The position numbers were made by a program, and so were the translations under genes. 5,477 nucleotides of DNA, from NCBI GenBank assembly GCA_029287335.1, contig JARFRI010000155.1:1-5477 (forward strand), given 5' to 3'. Each line of letters starts with the position of its first letter. Within the stretch, counting starts at the first letter, position 1. This stretch comes from Phycisphaera sp. (GTDB lineage Bacteria; Planctomycetota; Phycisphaerae; Phycisphaerales; Phycisphaeraceae). The notes below the pieces were generated by a model. That model made no database searches, had not been told where the DNA came from, and was given only the letters and a program-made list of their open reading frames with translations. This document shows, piece after piece, positions 1 through 5,358 of the stretch.

Positions 1-1209
1 GCCTTTGATTTGCCCGGGCAACTTCATAAAAATCACCAGCCCGATGACCGCGATGAGCGTGGTGATCGAGAACACGCTGAACATCATGGGCAGCGAGTGG
101 TCCGCCAGTTCGCCGCCGAGGATGTTGCCGACGATACGGGATGGGCCGAAGACGGTCATGGCGTACAGCCCTTGGATCGAACTGCGGAAGTGATCGCCGG
201 CCAATGCGTTGAGGTAGATCGGCGGGACGACGTAGATCGCCACGACCGTTGAGCCGTGCAGGACCTGGGTCCACACCGCGATGTGTTGGTTGGGGAAGAG
301 GCCCAGCATCGCGAAGCGCAGGGCCATGAGCCCGAGGCCGCCGACGATCAGCCACTTGAGCCCGAACTTGGCGGTGAGTAGCCCGGTGGTGGTCATGACG
401 CCGAGTTCGAGGACGACGCCGAGCATCGTGATCGGCCCGACCCACGCCTCGCTGAAGCCGACGGTTTCGGTGAGGTAGATCGAGTAGAAGCCGTAGTACG
501 CGCTGTTGCCGACGTGGGCGATGAACAGGCAGATGCAGAACAACAACGCCGGCCCACGGAAGAGCACACGCGCCGCGGCGAAGGTCGGGATGCGCGAGAG
601 TTTGCTATCGCTTTGGGCGGGCATGCTGAAACGAGCCCGCCGGGCCTGGCCCAGTGAGACGCGCGGCAGGGTGAGGGCGTTGAGGAAGCCCAGCACGCAG
701 ACACCGCCGCCGAGCATCATGGCGATCGTGACGTCTTTGTTTTCGCCGGGGCCGATGAGGAAATACAACGCGGCGAGCGGGATGGCGAAGCCGATCGTGC
801 CGAAGGTCCGGACGCGGTGGTAGGGCGTCTCGCTTCGCCCATCGCTGGTCGCTTGTTGATTGGCTGCGAACACCAGCCCGTCCTGTAGCGCCGCCAGTGG
901 CCAGAAGAAAAACGCGAAGACGGTGTGCGAGATGAACAGCGTCGCGAAGCTGTGGCTGACCGCCTGCCAGTAGCAGGTGAGGGCCGAGACGCTAAAGAGC
1001 ACCGCGATGATCGATCGGCTCTGGAGTTTGGTGTCGGCCAGGGCCGTCATGATCACCGGCGTCGAGATGATCGCCAGTCCGGTTGTCGCGAGGATGATGC
1101 CGACCTCGGCGGTCGATTCGAGCCGTTGCTGCAGCAACACCGGCAAGTAGGCGAGGATCGCGCCCATCGCCGCGAACGTGATCAAAAATTGGCGTTGCAA
1201 GGCACCCAT
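1..1209 (-). CDS. MFS transporter, MFS_1_like / PPP-type (3' end outside window)
   Basis: A reading frame of 403 codons runs from an ATG at 1209 to the left edge without a stop, so the protein is complete except for a short C-terminal tail. It is strongly hydrophobic with about twelve predicted membrane helices in two halves, split by a charged cytoplasmic loop near residues 184-207. Family-like segments are YHRVRTFGTIGF (130-141), FYSIYLTETVGFSEAWVG (241-258) and the VLHGST region (316-321). These resemble the nucleoside-permease / 3-phenylpropionate-permease branch (MFS_1_like, PF12832) of the major facilitator superfamily, which carries small solutes by proton symport in the inner membrane. 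The substrate cannot be read from the sequence. The start was chosen because membrane helix 1 begins about seven residues later; the frame stays open upstream, and no Shine-Dalgarno precedes the ATG. The start codon lies inside a 27-bp repeat that recurs upstream of the Fic gene. Family call is firm, subfamily moderate. Confidence 0.88.
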   Translation of the reverse strand, partial: MGALQRQFLITFAAMGAILAYLPVLLQQRLESTAEVGIILATTGLAIISTPVIMTALADTKLQSRSIIAVLFSVSALTCYWQAVSHSFATLFISHTVFAFFFWPLAALQDGLVFAANQQATSDGRSETPYHRVRTFGTIGFAIPLAALYFLIGPGENKDVTIAMMLGGGVCVLGFLNALTLPRVSLGQARRARFSMPAQSDSKLSRIPTFAAARVLFRGPALLFCICLFIAHVGNSAYYGFYSIYLTETVGFSEAWVGPITMLGVVLELGVMTTTGLLTAKFGLKWLIVGGLGLMALRFAMLGLFPNQHIAVWTQVLHGSTVVAIYVVPPIYLNALAGDHFRSSIQGLYAMTVFGPSRIVGNILGGELADHSLPMMFSVFSITTLIAVIGLVIFMKLPGQIKG

Positions 1210-1231
1210 CGCAGGGAGTGTAGCGGGCGGA
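1205..1231. repeat. Direct repeat, copy A (27 bp, at the MFS start codon)
   Basis: These 27 bases, beginning CCCATCGCAGGGAG and ending GCGGGCGGA, are identical to 2448-2474. Copy A contains the MFS start codon (CAT on the plus strand at 1207-1209) and its 5' leader. Weaker similarity continues to the right after a small indel: ACGTAGAAAAG at 1241-1251 against ACGCAGAAAAG at 2478-2488. The two copies bracket the Fic gene and its upstream region, 1243 bp apart. A chance 27-bp match in so short a window is very unlikely. Confidence 0.9.
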
Positions 1232-1262
1232 AGATCAGAAACGTAGAAAAGCAGCGGAGGAG

Positions 1263-1290
1263 AAAAAGCCGCGATGCGACAACAGGCTTT
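1263..1290 (-). terminator. Weak terminator-like stem at the end of the Fic gene
   Basis: On the minus strand AAAGCC (1290-1285), which overlaps the Fic TAA stop, pairs perfectly with GGCTTT (1270-1265). The loop is 14 nt and the downstream arm runs into a T-tract (GGCTTTTTC). The six-base-pair stem and long loop make it a poor terminator, so read-through from the Fic gene into the MFS gene is plausible. Inferred from pairing only. Confidence 0.35.
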
Positions 1291-2338
1291 AGCTCAGCGC
1301 GTACCACGTCCCACGACCCGCACCGTGCATGGTGAGGTGACCGTCATTGACCAGGCGTTTGACGTGGTGCTTGACCGTGTTCCGGCTCGCATTGGTGGCC
1401 GTCGCCAAGTCGCTGATTGACCCCCGCCCGTGCTCTTTAATGAAGGTCATGATGTTGAGCGACAATTCAGGCAGCTTTGCAATGGTCATACGCTCTCGTT
1501 CGATCTTTTTTCCCAGCCGTTCTGTCTGGCACTGGAGCGATCGCAGGAAAAACGCGACCCATGGTTGCCAGTCCGGCGCGTCGGTACGGATTGTGCCCTG
1601 TGTCTGGCGAAGGGCGAGGTAGTAGCTGTCCTTGTTCTGTTCGATCACGCTTTCCAGCGAACTGTAAGGCACGTAGCCGTAGCCAGCTTTGAGTAGCAGC
1701 ATGGTGGTGAGTACCCGCGACAACCGACCGTTGCCGTCCTGGAACGGATGAATTTCCAGAAACACGAGGACAAAGACCGCCGTAATCAGCAACGGATGCA
1801 ACTCGCCAAGTTCAACCTGCGATTGGGTCCACTGTACGAGCTCGCCCATCAGACGCGGGGTGTCAAAGGGTGCTGCTGTCTGGAACACGATGCCCAGGCT
1901 GCCGCCGTCTTGGTCGAAGGCCTCCACGTTGTTGGGGTGGACCTTGTAGGCTCCACGGTGACGCTCATCTTTTTCGCTGTGGGCGAGCAGTATGCGGTGA
2001 AGTTGTTTGATGACATTATCGTTCAGCGGCATGTGCTCTGCAGACTCGAACACCATCTCCATCGCCTGGGCATAGCCAGCGACCTCCTGCTCGTCGCGGC
2101 TTGCAAATCCGCCGATCTTGATGTTTTTCAACAGCGCCTGGACCTCCTGATCCGACAGCTTACTGCCCTCGATCCGAGTCGATGAGCCAATACTTTCAAT
2201 GGTGGCGACGTGCTTTAAGTCGTCGAGTCGTTCTGGGGCAAGCCGGCCCAGTGCGGACCATGCCCCCTTGAACTCATCGATCGCGGCGATGAGTTTGAGG
2301 ATGTCTTTGGTGATCTGGAGCGTGTTCGTATTCAGCAT
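1289..2338 (-). CDS. Fic family protein (predicted AMP transferase) with C-terminal winged helix
   Basis: Complete 349-residue protein. The Fic catalytic motif is intact at residues 197-208 (HPFQDGNGRLSR): the catalytic His197, acidic Asp201, and Arg205 and Arg208 for nucleotide phosphates. An N-terminal Fic_N-like segment (about 10-75) carries the inhibitory-helix motif S53-TRI-E57-G58, matching (S/T)xxxE(G/N) of class II Fic proteins, in which the Glu blocks ATP positioning. Residues about 293-349 look like a winged helix-turn-helix (ISDLATATNASRNTVKHHV, then a GRGTWYAL end). Family knowledge: such enzymes transfer AMP from ATP to Ser, Thr or Tyr hydroxyls of target proteins in the cytoplasm. 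The target here is unknown. There is no antitoxin-like small gene beside it, consistent with inhibition in cis. No Shine-Dalgarno is seen; an ATG ten bases upstream is out of frame. GC is somewhat lower than in the MFS gene, and a 27-bp repeat brackets the cassette, hinting at acquisition. The family call is very firm; DNA binding is inferred. Confidence 0.96.
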   Translation of the reverse strand: MLNTNTLQITKDILKLIAAIDEFKGAWSALGRLAPERLDDLKHVATIESIGSSTRIEGSKLSDQEVQALLKNIKIGGFASRDEQEVAGYAQAMEMVFESAEHMPLNDNVIKQLHRILLAHSEKDERHRGAYKVHPNNVEAFDQDGGSLGIVFQTAAPFDTPRLMGELVQWTQSQVELGELHPLLITAVFVLVFLEIHPFQDGNGRLSRVLTTMLLLKAGYGYVPYSSLESVIEQNKDSYYLALRQTQGTIRTDAPDWQPWVAFFLRSLQCQTERLGKKIERERMTIAKLPELSLNIMTFIKEHGRGSISDLATATNASRNTVKHHVKRLVNDGHLTMHGAGRGTWYALS

Positions 2339-2355
2339 GGCGGGCCATTTTCTGA

Positions 2356-2422
2356 TCCAATCTTACCCAATAATCGTCGAATTTATGATAAATATCCATA
2401 AATAGGCCCAATTTTATCCAAT
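2356..2422 (-). promoter_or_regulatory. Operator-like region of the Fic gene: four phased CCAAT boxes around a palindrome
   Basis: In the AT-rich leader of the Fic gene, CCAAT occurs on the plus strand at 2357, 2367, 2408 and 2418, with spacings of 10, 41 and 10 bp, close to whole helical turns. The boxes form two related 16-mers, 2356-2371 and 2407-2422, which differ only by three C/T changes. Between them lies a perfect inverted repeat, ATTTATG (2381-2387) and CATAAAT (2397-2403), roughly at the centre of the array. The layout suggests binding by a dimeric or tetrameric regulator, possibly the winged helix of the Fic protein itself. The AT-rich stretch could also hold the promoter, but I see no convincing -35/-10 pair. 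The repeats are directly visible; the function is inferred. Confidence 0.5.
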
Positions 2423-2447
2423 TTTAGAAGATGGACCGTGAATCGCC

Positions 2448-2474
2448 CCCATCGCAGGGAGTGTAGCGGGCGGA
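2448..2474. repeat. Direct repeat, copy B (27 bp, upstream of the Fic gene)
   Basis: Identical over 27 bases to 1205-1231. On the minus strand this copy would also offer an ATG at 2452 followed by Gly-Ala codons, like the true MFS start, but the frame closes after about twelve codons. It therefore looks like a displaced remnant of the MFS 5' end rather than a gene. It lies between the Fic leader and the terminator of the Bax-inhibitor-like gene. Confidence 0.9.
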
Positions 2475-2481
2475 GCTACGC

Positions 2482-2575
2482 AGAAAAGTAAAACAGCAGC
2501 AAAGCAAAAAATAAGAGCGGCTTAACGCCGCTCTCATTTTCTAGTTTGCTGCATTTGTCTTGTTCTGCTTTTTCT
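2482..2575. repeat. Nested imperfect palindrome with AGAAAAG-type arms
   Basis: Around the terminator core are further matching arms: CAGCAAA (2497-2503) with TTTGCTG (2545-2551), and AGAAAAG (2482-2488) facing CTTTTTCT (2568-2575). Together they form a loose, nested palindrome of about 94 bp. The right end overlaps the TAG stop of the Bax-inhibitor-like gene. The arms share the AGAAAAGCAG theme with the hairpin at 3461-3528 and with 1245-1254, which suggests an intergenic repeat family. Outer pairing is imperfect, so only the core stem is certain to matter structurally. Confidence 0.5.
2506..2536 (-). terminator. Intrinsic terminator of the Bax-inhibitor-like gene
   Basis: A perfect 8-bp GC-rich stem, AGAGCGGC (2514-2521) with GCCGCTCT (2527-2534), encloses a five-base loop. 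Read on the minus strand, the stem is followed by TATTTTTTGC, a good U-tract. It lies 40 bp beyond the stop at 2574 and separates that gene from the Fic gene downstream. On the plus strand there is no gene for it to serve. Confidence 0.8.
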
Positions 2576-3356
2576 ACCTGCTTCGCAGCTTGCTCAGCAG
2601 CCGGAGGATCTCAAGGTAGAGCCACACCAGCGTCACCAGCAGCGCGAAGCCCGCGTACCACTCCATGTATTTGGGGGCGGCGGTTTGGACGCCACGCTCG
2701 ATGAGGTCGAAGTCCAGGAGCAGGTTGAACGCCGCGATGCCGACGATGACCAGACTGATGCCGATGCCGATCGGACCGGAGCTGTGCAGGTAGGGGATCT
2801 GGATGCCCATAAACCCGAGCACGAAGCTGGCGAGGTAGACCACGACAACTGCGCCGGTCGCGGCGATGATGCCTGCTCGTAGTTTCTCGGTGACGCGGAT
2901 GACGCGTGTGCCGTACAGCGCGAGCATGACCAGCGTGACCGCCATCGTGAGCGCGACGGCTTGAACCACGATGCCCGAGTACGGCCCCGCCTGTCCGTTT
3001 GCTGAGCCAAAGCTCGCTTCGTACATCGCTGAGATCGCCCCGAGGAACAGGCCTTCCGCCGCGGCGTAAAGCGGCGCGGTGACCGGCGAGGCCTTGGGAT
3101 TAAAGATCGTAATCAGCGCGAGGATCAAGCCCCCGATGACGCCGCCAAGGACCCAGGGCATCGCCACACCCATATCGAACACCCCGCCTTTGGTGGTCAG
3201 GCCCCAGGTGATCGTCGCGCAGACGATGCAGATGCCGATCAGTGTCAGCGATTTAAAAACAGTGCTACCCAGCGTCATGACCTCGCGGTTGGGCGCGAGT
3301 TCGCTGACGGGCATGCTGAAGGTGTCTTCATTGAGTGCGGGGTTGCTGCCGATCAT
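2574..3356 (-). CDS. Bax inhibitor-1/YccA-like membrane protein
   Basis: Complete 260-residue protein with a short soluble N-terminus (about 1-33) opening with SNP, then seven predicted membrane helices at about 37-53, 66-85, 93-112, 128-148, 161-183, 195-214 and 233-254. Length, the SNP start, the NPKASPVTAPLYAAAEGLFLG region (86-106), KLRAGIIAATGA (158-169) and the FNLLLDFDLIERG segment (210-222) match the bacterial Bax-inhibitor-like family PF12811, within the wider BI-1/TMBIM superfamily. Acidic residues Asp215, Asp217 and Glu220 sit where superfamily members carry the acidic pair linked to pH-gated calcium leak. Whether this branch conducts ions is not established here. The bacterial role is unclear; relatives interact with membrane protein quality control. 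The ATG at 3356 is preceded by GGGAG eight bases upstream, a plausible ribosome binding site. The gene appears monocistronic, with a terminator after it and a hairpin before it. Family call is firm, function open. Confidence 0.93.
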   Translation of the reverse strand: MIGSNPALNEDTFSMPVSELAPNREVMTLGSTVFKSLTLIGICIVCATITWGLTTKGGVFDMGVAMPWVLGGVIGGLILALITIFNPKASPVTAPLYAAAEGLFLGAISAMYEASFGSANGQAGPYSGIVVQAVALTMAVTLVMLALYGTRVIRVTEKLRAGIIAATGAVVVVYLASFVLGFMGIQIPYLHSSGPIGIGISLVIVGIAAFNLLLDFDLIERGVQTAAPKYMEWYAGFALLVTLVWLYLEILRLLSKLRSR

Positions 3357-3394
3357 GGGGGGTGCTCCCGGGGTGGGTGAATTAGGTGGCAGTT

Positions 3395-3425
3395 ATTTTA
3401 GTCATCTTCTGTTGTCCAGGTGCAA
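3395..3425 (-). promoter_or_regulatory. Possible promoter of the Bax-inhibitor-like gene
   Basis: On the minus strand TTGCAC (3425-3420) and TAAAAT (3400-3395) resemble sigma-70 -35 and -10 boxes. The 19-bp spacer is longer than ideal. The -10 box lies about 38 bp upstream of the start codon. No better candidate is visible in the gap 3357-3546. Motif match only. Confidence 0.3.
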
Positions 3426-3460
3426 TTTTCTGGATTAGCCTGCGAGCAACCAGCACAACA

Positions 3461-3528
3461 AGAAAAGCAGAAAAGCAGAAAATTCAGGCAGCCGACTTGA
3501 CTCCTATTTTCTGCTGTTCTGCTTTTCT
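3461..3528. repeat. Long hairpin between the ferritin-like and Bax-inhibitor-like genes; probable terminator
   Basis: Arms 3461-3482 and 3507-3528 are complementary at 21 of 22 positions around a 24-nt loop. The arm is built from tandem AGAAAAGCAG-like units. Weak pairing continues outward (ACAACA against TGTTCT). Read on the minus strand, the hairpin starts about 18 bp after the ferritin-like stop and runs into TTTTCTTGTTG, so it could end that transcript, although the stem is AT-rich. Relatedness to the palindrome at 2482-2575 points to a repeat family rather than an ordinary terminator. Confidence 0.65.
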
Positions 3529-3546
3529 ATTGTTCTGTGTTTGAGC

Positions 3547-4008
3547 TTACCCCTGCATCGCCTCGGCCAGGAATCCTTTGAACAGCCGTTTGTGTTCTTC
3601 CTCGTCGCCCTTGAGCGTGATGCACAGGTCCTCGGTGACCGGATCGATATCGCCGGCCGCTTCGATGATGGCTTGGTAGTGATTGATCGCGCCTTCTTCG
3701 GCGGCGATGACGCCTTTGATCACGGAGATGATGTCCAGCGCGTCGCCGTTGGGCTGCAACTCGGTCTGGTTCATTTCCAGTTCCTGGCTGCCGGGCACGA
3801 TGCCCTCGAGGACCTTGATGCGCTTGGCGATCATCTGGGCGTGGCCCAGTTCTTCGACGATGTCCGCGGCTAGTGCGTCCTTGATGTGCTTGGCCCGGAA
3901 GCCGTCGAGGTTGATCGACTGGGCGGTGTAGTTGCAGACGGTTTCGAGCTCCATGTTGTAGGCCTTGCGGAGCAGGGCGACGATTTCGGTACGTTTTTCT
4001 TCGGTCAT
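3547..4008 (-). CDS. Ferritin-like di-iron protein (bacterioferritin-type fold)
   Basis: Complete 153-residue, almost wholly helical protein that fits a four-helix bundle. Likely metal ligands are Glu20 or Glu22 in helix 1, Glu53 and His56 (ELGH) in helix 2, Glu104 or Glu105 in helix 3, and Glu136 with His139 (EEEH) in helix 4. This is the two ExxH di-iron pattern of bacterioferritins and related ferritin-like proteins (PF00210-type fold). Expected role: oxidation and storage of ferrous iron, or protection from peroxide, in the cytoplasm. The bacterioferritin haem methionine next to the helix-2 Glu is replaced (residues 52-54 are EEL), so haem binding is not expected. The helix 2-3 interval is longer than in bacterioferritin. 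GAGAG lies about nine bases before the ATG, a modest ribosome binding site. Whether it forms a 24-subunit cage cannot be read from the sequence. It is transcribed alone, divergently from the guanylyltransferase gene. Confidence 0.88.
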   Translation of the reverse strand: MTEEKRTEIVALLRKAYNMELETVCNYTAQSINLDGFRAKHIKDALAADIVEELGHAQMIAKRIKVLEGIVPGSQELEMNQTELQPNGDALDIISVIKGVIAAEEGAINHYQAIIEAAGDIDPVTEDLCITLKGDEEEHKRLFKGFLAEAMQG

Positions 4009-4042
4009 GGTGTGTTCTCTCGGGGTTTCTAGGTCGGTCCGA

Positions 4043-4048
4043 ATTATA
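4043..4048 (-). promoter_or_regulatory. -10 box of the ferritin-like gene promoter
   Basis: TATAAT, a perfect sigma-70 -10 hexamer, lies on the minus strand at 4048-4043 in otherwise GC-rich DNA. Its expected start site would leave a leader of about 28 nt before the ATG at 4008. No good -35 box is visible at the right distance: the upstream stretch is the complement of the G-rich arm 4064-4091, so an activator or extended contacts may be needed. Confidence 0.5.
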
Positions 4049-4063
4049 GCGCGGCTTGTGGTG

Positions 4064-4091
4064 TTGGGTCGTAGGTGTTTGGTTTTGGGGC
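4064..4091. repeat. G-rich arm, inverted partner of the C-tract repeat
   Basis: This 28-base segment (TTGGGTC at its left end, TTGGGGC at its right end) matches the reverse complement of 4190-4217 at 23 of 28 positions. The two arms flank the 98-bp middle of the divergent intergenic region. Here the GGG runs are partly decayed, so quadruplex potential is weaker than at 4191-4222. Confidence 0.55.
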
Positions 4092-4141
4092 TTGGTTGAA
4101 GTGAGTACTGGGTAACTTGGCTTGCGACGCGATGGGAAACT

Positions 4142-4186
4142 GCCGATGATTCGACAACGCCTGAAGTCCTTAGGGCTTACATCGGC
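4142..4186 (+). other. Candidate folded leader of the guanylyltransferase gene
   Basis: GCCGATG (4142-4148) pairs perfectly with CATCGGC (4180-4186). Nested inside is a second stem, AAGTCC (4164-4169) with GGGCTT (4173-4178) around a TTA loop, with one G-U pair. The structure ends four bases before the C-tract array that touches the start codon. No U-tract follows, so it is not a simple terminator. Whether it is transcribed is unknown, because no promoter for this gene is evident. Confidence 0.3.
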
Positions 4187-4190
4187 TCGA

Positions 4191-4222
4191 CCCCAACACC
4201 CAACACCCAAGACCCAATACCC
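4191..4222. repeat. Five C-tracts in 7-bp register against the start codon (quadruplex motif on minus strand)
   Basis: Five runs of three or four C are separated by the four-base spacers AACA, AACA, AAGA and AATA, ending at the base before the ATG at 4223. The minus strand therefore has five G-runs with 4-nt loops, which satisfies the standard G-quadruplex pattern; the plus strand is a candidate i-motif. It occupies the position of the ribosome binding site, and no Shine-Dalgarno is present. The pattern is seen directly; folding is inferred. Confidence 0.65.
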
Positions 4223-5344
4223 ATGCGATACGCCCTCATCATCGCCGGAGGCTCCGGCACCCGGCTCTGGCCGATGTCCACCAAGGCCCTGCCCAAGCAA
4301 CTTATCCCCTTCATCGAATCCGATCACGGCGGCGCGCCGCGCTCTCTGCTTCAGATCGCGATGGAACGGCTTAGCGGCCTCGTCCCCGCTGAGAACATCT
4401 ATGTCTGTGCGGGCGAGTCGATGCGGCAGACGATGCTCGACAACCTGCCGGGCCTGACCGAGGACCGCTTCATCGGCGAACCGATGGGGCGCGACACGCT
4501 TAACGCCGTAGGCCTGGGCTGCGGCGTGCTGGCCCACAAAGACCCGGATGCCACCGTCGCGATTTTCACCGCCGACCACATCATCGAGCCGATCGATGAG
4601 ATGCTCAAGATCGTTGAACAGGGCTACGAACTGGCCGAGGCGGATGAGCCGACGCTCGTGACCTTCGGCATCGCACCGACCCACGCCGCCACGGGCTACG
4701 GCTACCTCGAGCTGGGCACGACCATCGGCCAGGGCAGCGACGAGGCTTACGTCGTCAACGAATTTAAAGAGAAGCCCGAGTCCGCCGTCGCAGACGAGTA
4801 CCACGCCGCTGGCCCGAAGCGCTACCTCTGGAACTCGGGCATGTTCGTCTGGAAAGCAGCGACCGTGATGGACTGCATCAAGAACTACGCCCCGGACAAC
4901 TTCGCCGACCTAGATCGGCTCTGTTCGACGTGGGGTACTGACGCATGCAAAGCCGAGCTGCACGACACGTTCGGCAGCCTGAAAAAAGTCAGCGTCGACT
5001 ACGCGATCATGGAGCCGGCGAGTAAGGATGCGAACGTTCGCGTCGCCGCCGTACCGATGCCCTTGAGCTGGCTGGACGTCGGCAGTTGGCCCAGCTTCGG
5101 CGAGACACGCGAGAAGGACAGCGATGGCAACGCGTCGGGTGGCTGCAAGACCGTCTTCATGGACTCCAAGAACACGTTGGCTGTGAGCGATGACCCGGAC
5201 GAGCTGATCACGACCATCGGCGTCGAAGACTTGATCATCATCCGCGCGGGCAAGAACACCTTGGTCTGCAAGGCCGAGGACGCCGAACGGATTAAGCAAC
5301 TCCATGGCCTCGTCGGCGAGCATCACGGCGAAGCGTATCTCTAA
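4223..5344 (+). CDS. Mannose-1-phosphate guanylyltransferase
   Basis: Complete 373-residue enzyme of the nucleotidyltransferase family (PF00483). It makes GDP-mannose from mannose-1-phosphate and GTP in the cytoplasm, feeding surface polysaccharide, glycan or deoxysugar synthesis. Visible motifs: the pyrophosphorylase signature GGSGTRLWPMSTKALPKQ (9-26), with Arg14 and Lys25 as expected catalytic residues; GEPMGRDT (85-92); the metal-binding TADH (116-119); FKEKP (181-185); WNSGMFVW (203-210); VDYAIME (258-264); and WLDVGSW (283-289). The usual NTAPA after the GR is replaced by TLNAV, and the common PADH is TADH. Length is that of the stand-alone enzyme; the C-terminal cupin phosphomannose isomerase domain of bifunctional ManC proteins is absent. 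The ATG is fixed by the signature beginning within nine residues, although no Shine-Dalgarno is seen and a C-rich tract directly abuts it. It is divergent from the ferritin-like gene. Activity on another hexose-1-phosphate cannot be excluded, but GDP-mannose is much the likeliest. Confidence 0.95.
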   Translation: MRYALIIAGGSGTRLWPMSTKALPKQLIPFIESDHGGAPRSLLQIAMERLSGLVPAENIYVCAGESMRQTMLDNLPGLTEDRFIGEPMGRDTLNAVGLGCGVLAHKDPDATVAIFTADHIIEPIDEMLKIVEQGYELAEADEPTLVTFGIAPTHAATGYGYLELGTTIGQGSDEAYVVNEFKEKPESAVADEYHAAGPKRYLWNSGMFVWKAATVMDCIKNYAPDNFADLDRLCSTWGTDACKAELHDTFGSLKKVSVDYAIMEPASKDANVRVAAVPMPLSWLDVGSWPSFGETREKDSDGNASGGCKTVFMDSKNTLAVSDDPDELITTIGVEDLIIIRAGKNTLVCKAEDAERIKQLHGLVGEHHGEAYL

Positions 5345-5358
5345 TAGGCCTTGTTTTT

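Noticed and set aside
5..1335. Several plus-strand open frames over the first 1.3 kb (for example 925-1335 and 506-823)
   Set aside because: They lie antisense to the continuous MFS frame, which has coherent membrane helices and family-like motifs. Their products are Arg/Asp-rich without recognisable domains.
1748..2185. 145-codon plus-strand frame inside the Fic gene
   Set aside because: Antisense shadow of a well-conserved Fic coding region; no recognisable domain and no ribosome binding site.
2415..2452. Micro-frame starting Met-Gly-Ala at copy B of the 27-bp repeat
   Set aside because: It stops after about twelve codons and differs from the MFS N-terminus after three residues; explained as a duplicated junction.
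1289..4008. A joint Fic / Bax-inhibitor / ferritin stress system
   Set aside because: A strong terminator at 2506-2536 and a long hairpin at 3461-3528 separate the genes, and nothing in the sequence ties them functionally. Adjacency alone is not enough.
4191..4222. Possible CRISPR-like array because of the regular repeats
   Set aside because: Units are only 7 bp with no unique spacers and no cas genes; this is a simple-sequence repeat.
3527..4804. 425-codon open frame on the minus strand
   Set aside because: It runs antisense through the guanylyltransferase gene and in another frame across the ferritin-like gene, both of which have clear family motifs. Its Arg- and His-rich product is typical of a GC-rich shadow frame.
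4910..5326. 138-codon minus-strand frame inside the guanylyltransferase gene
   Set aside because: Shadow frame opposite conserved motifs (VDYAIME, WLDVGSW).
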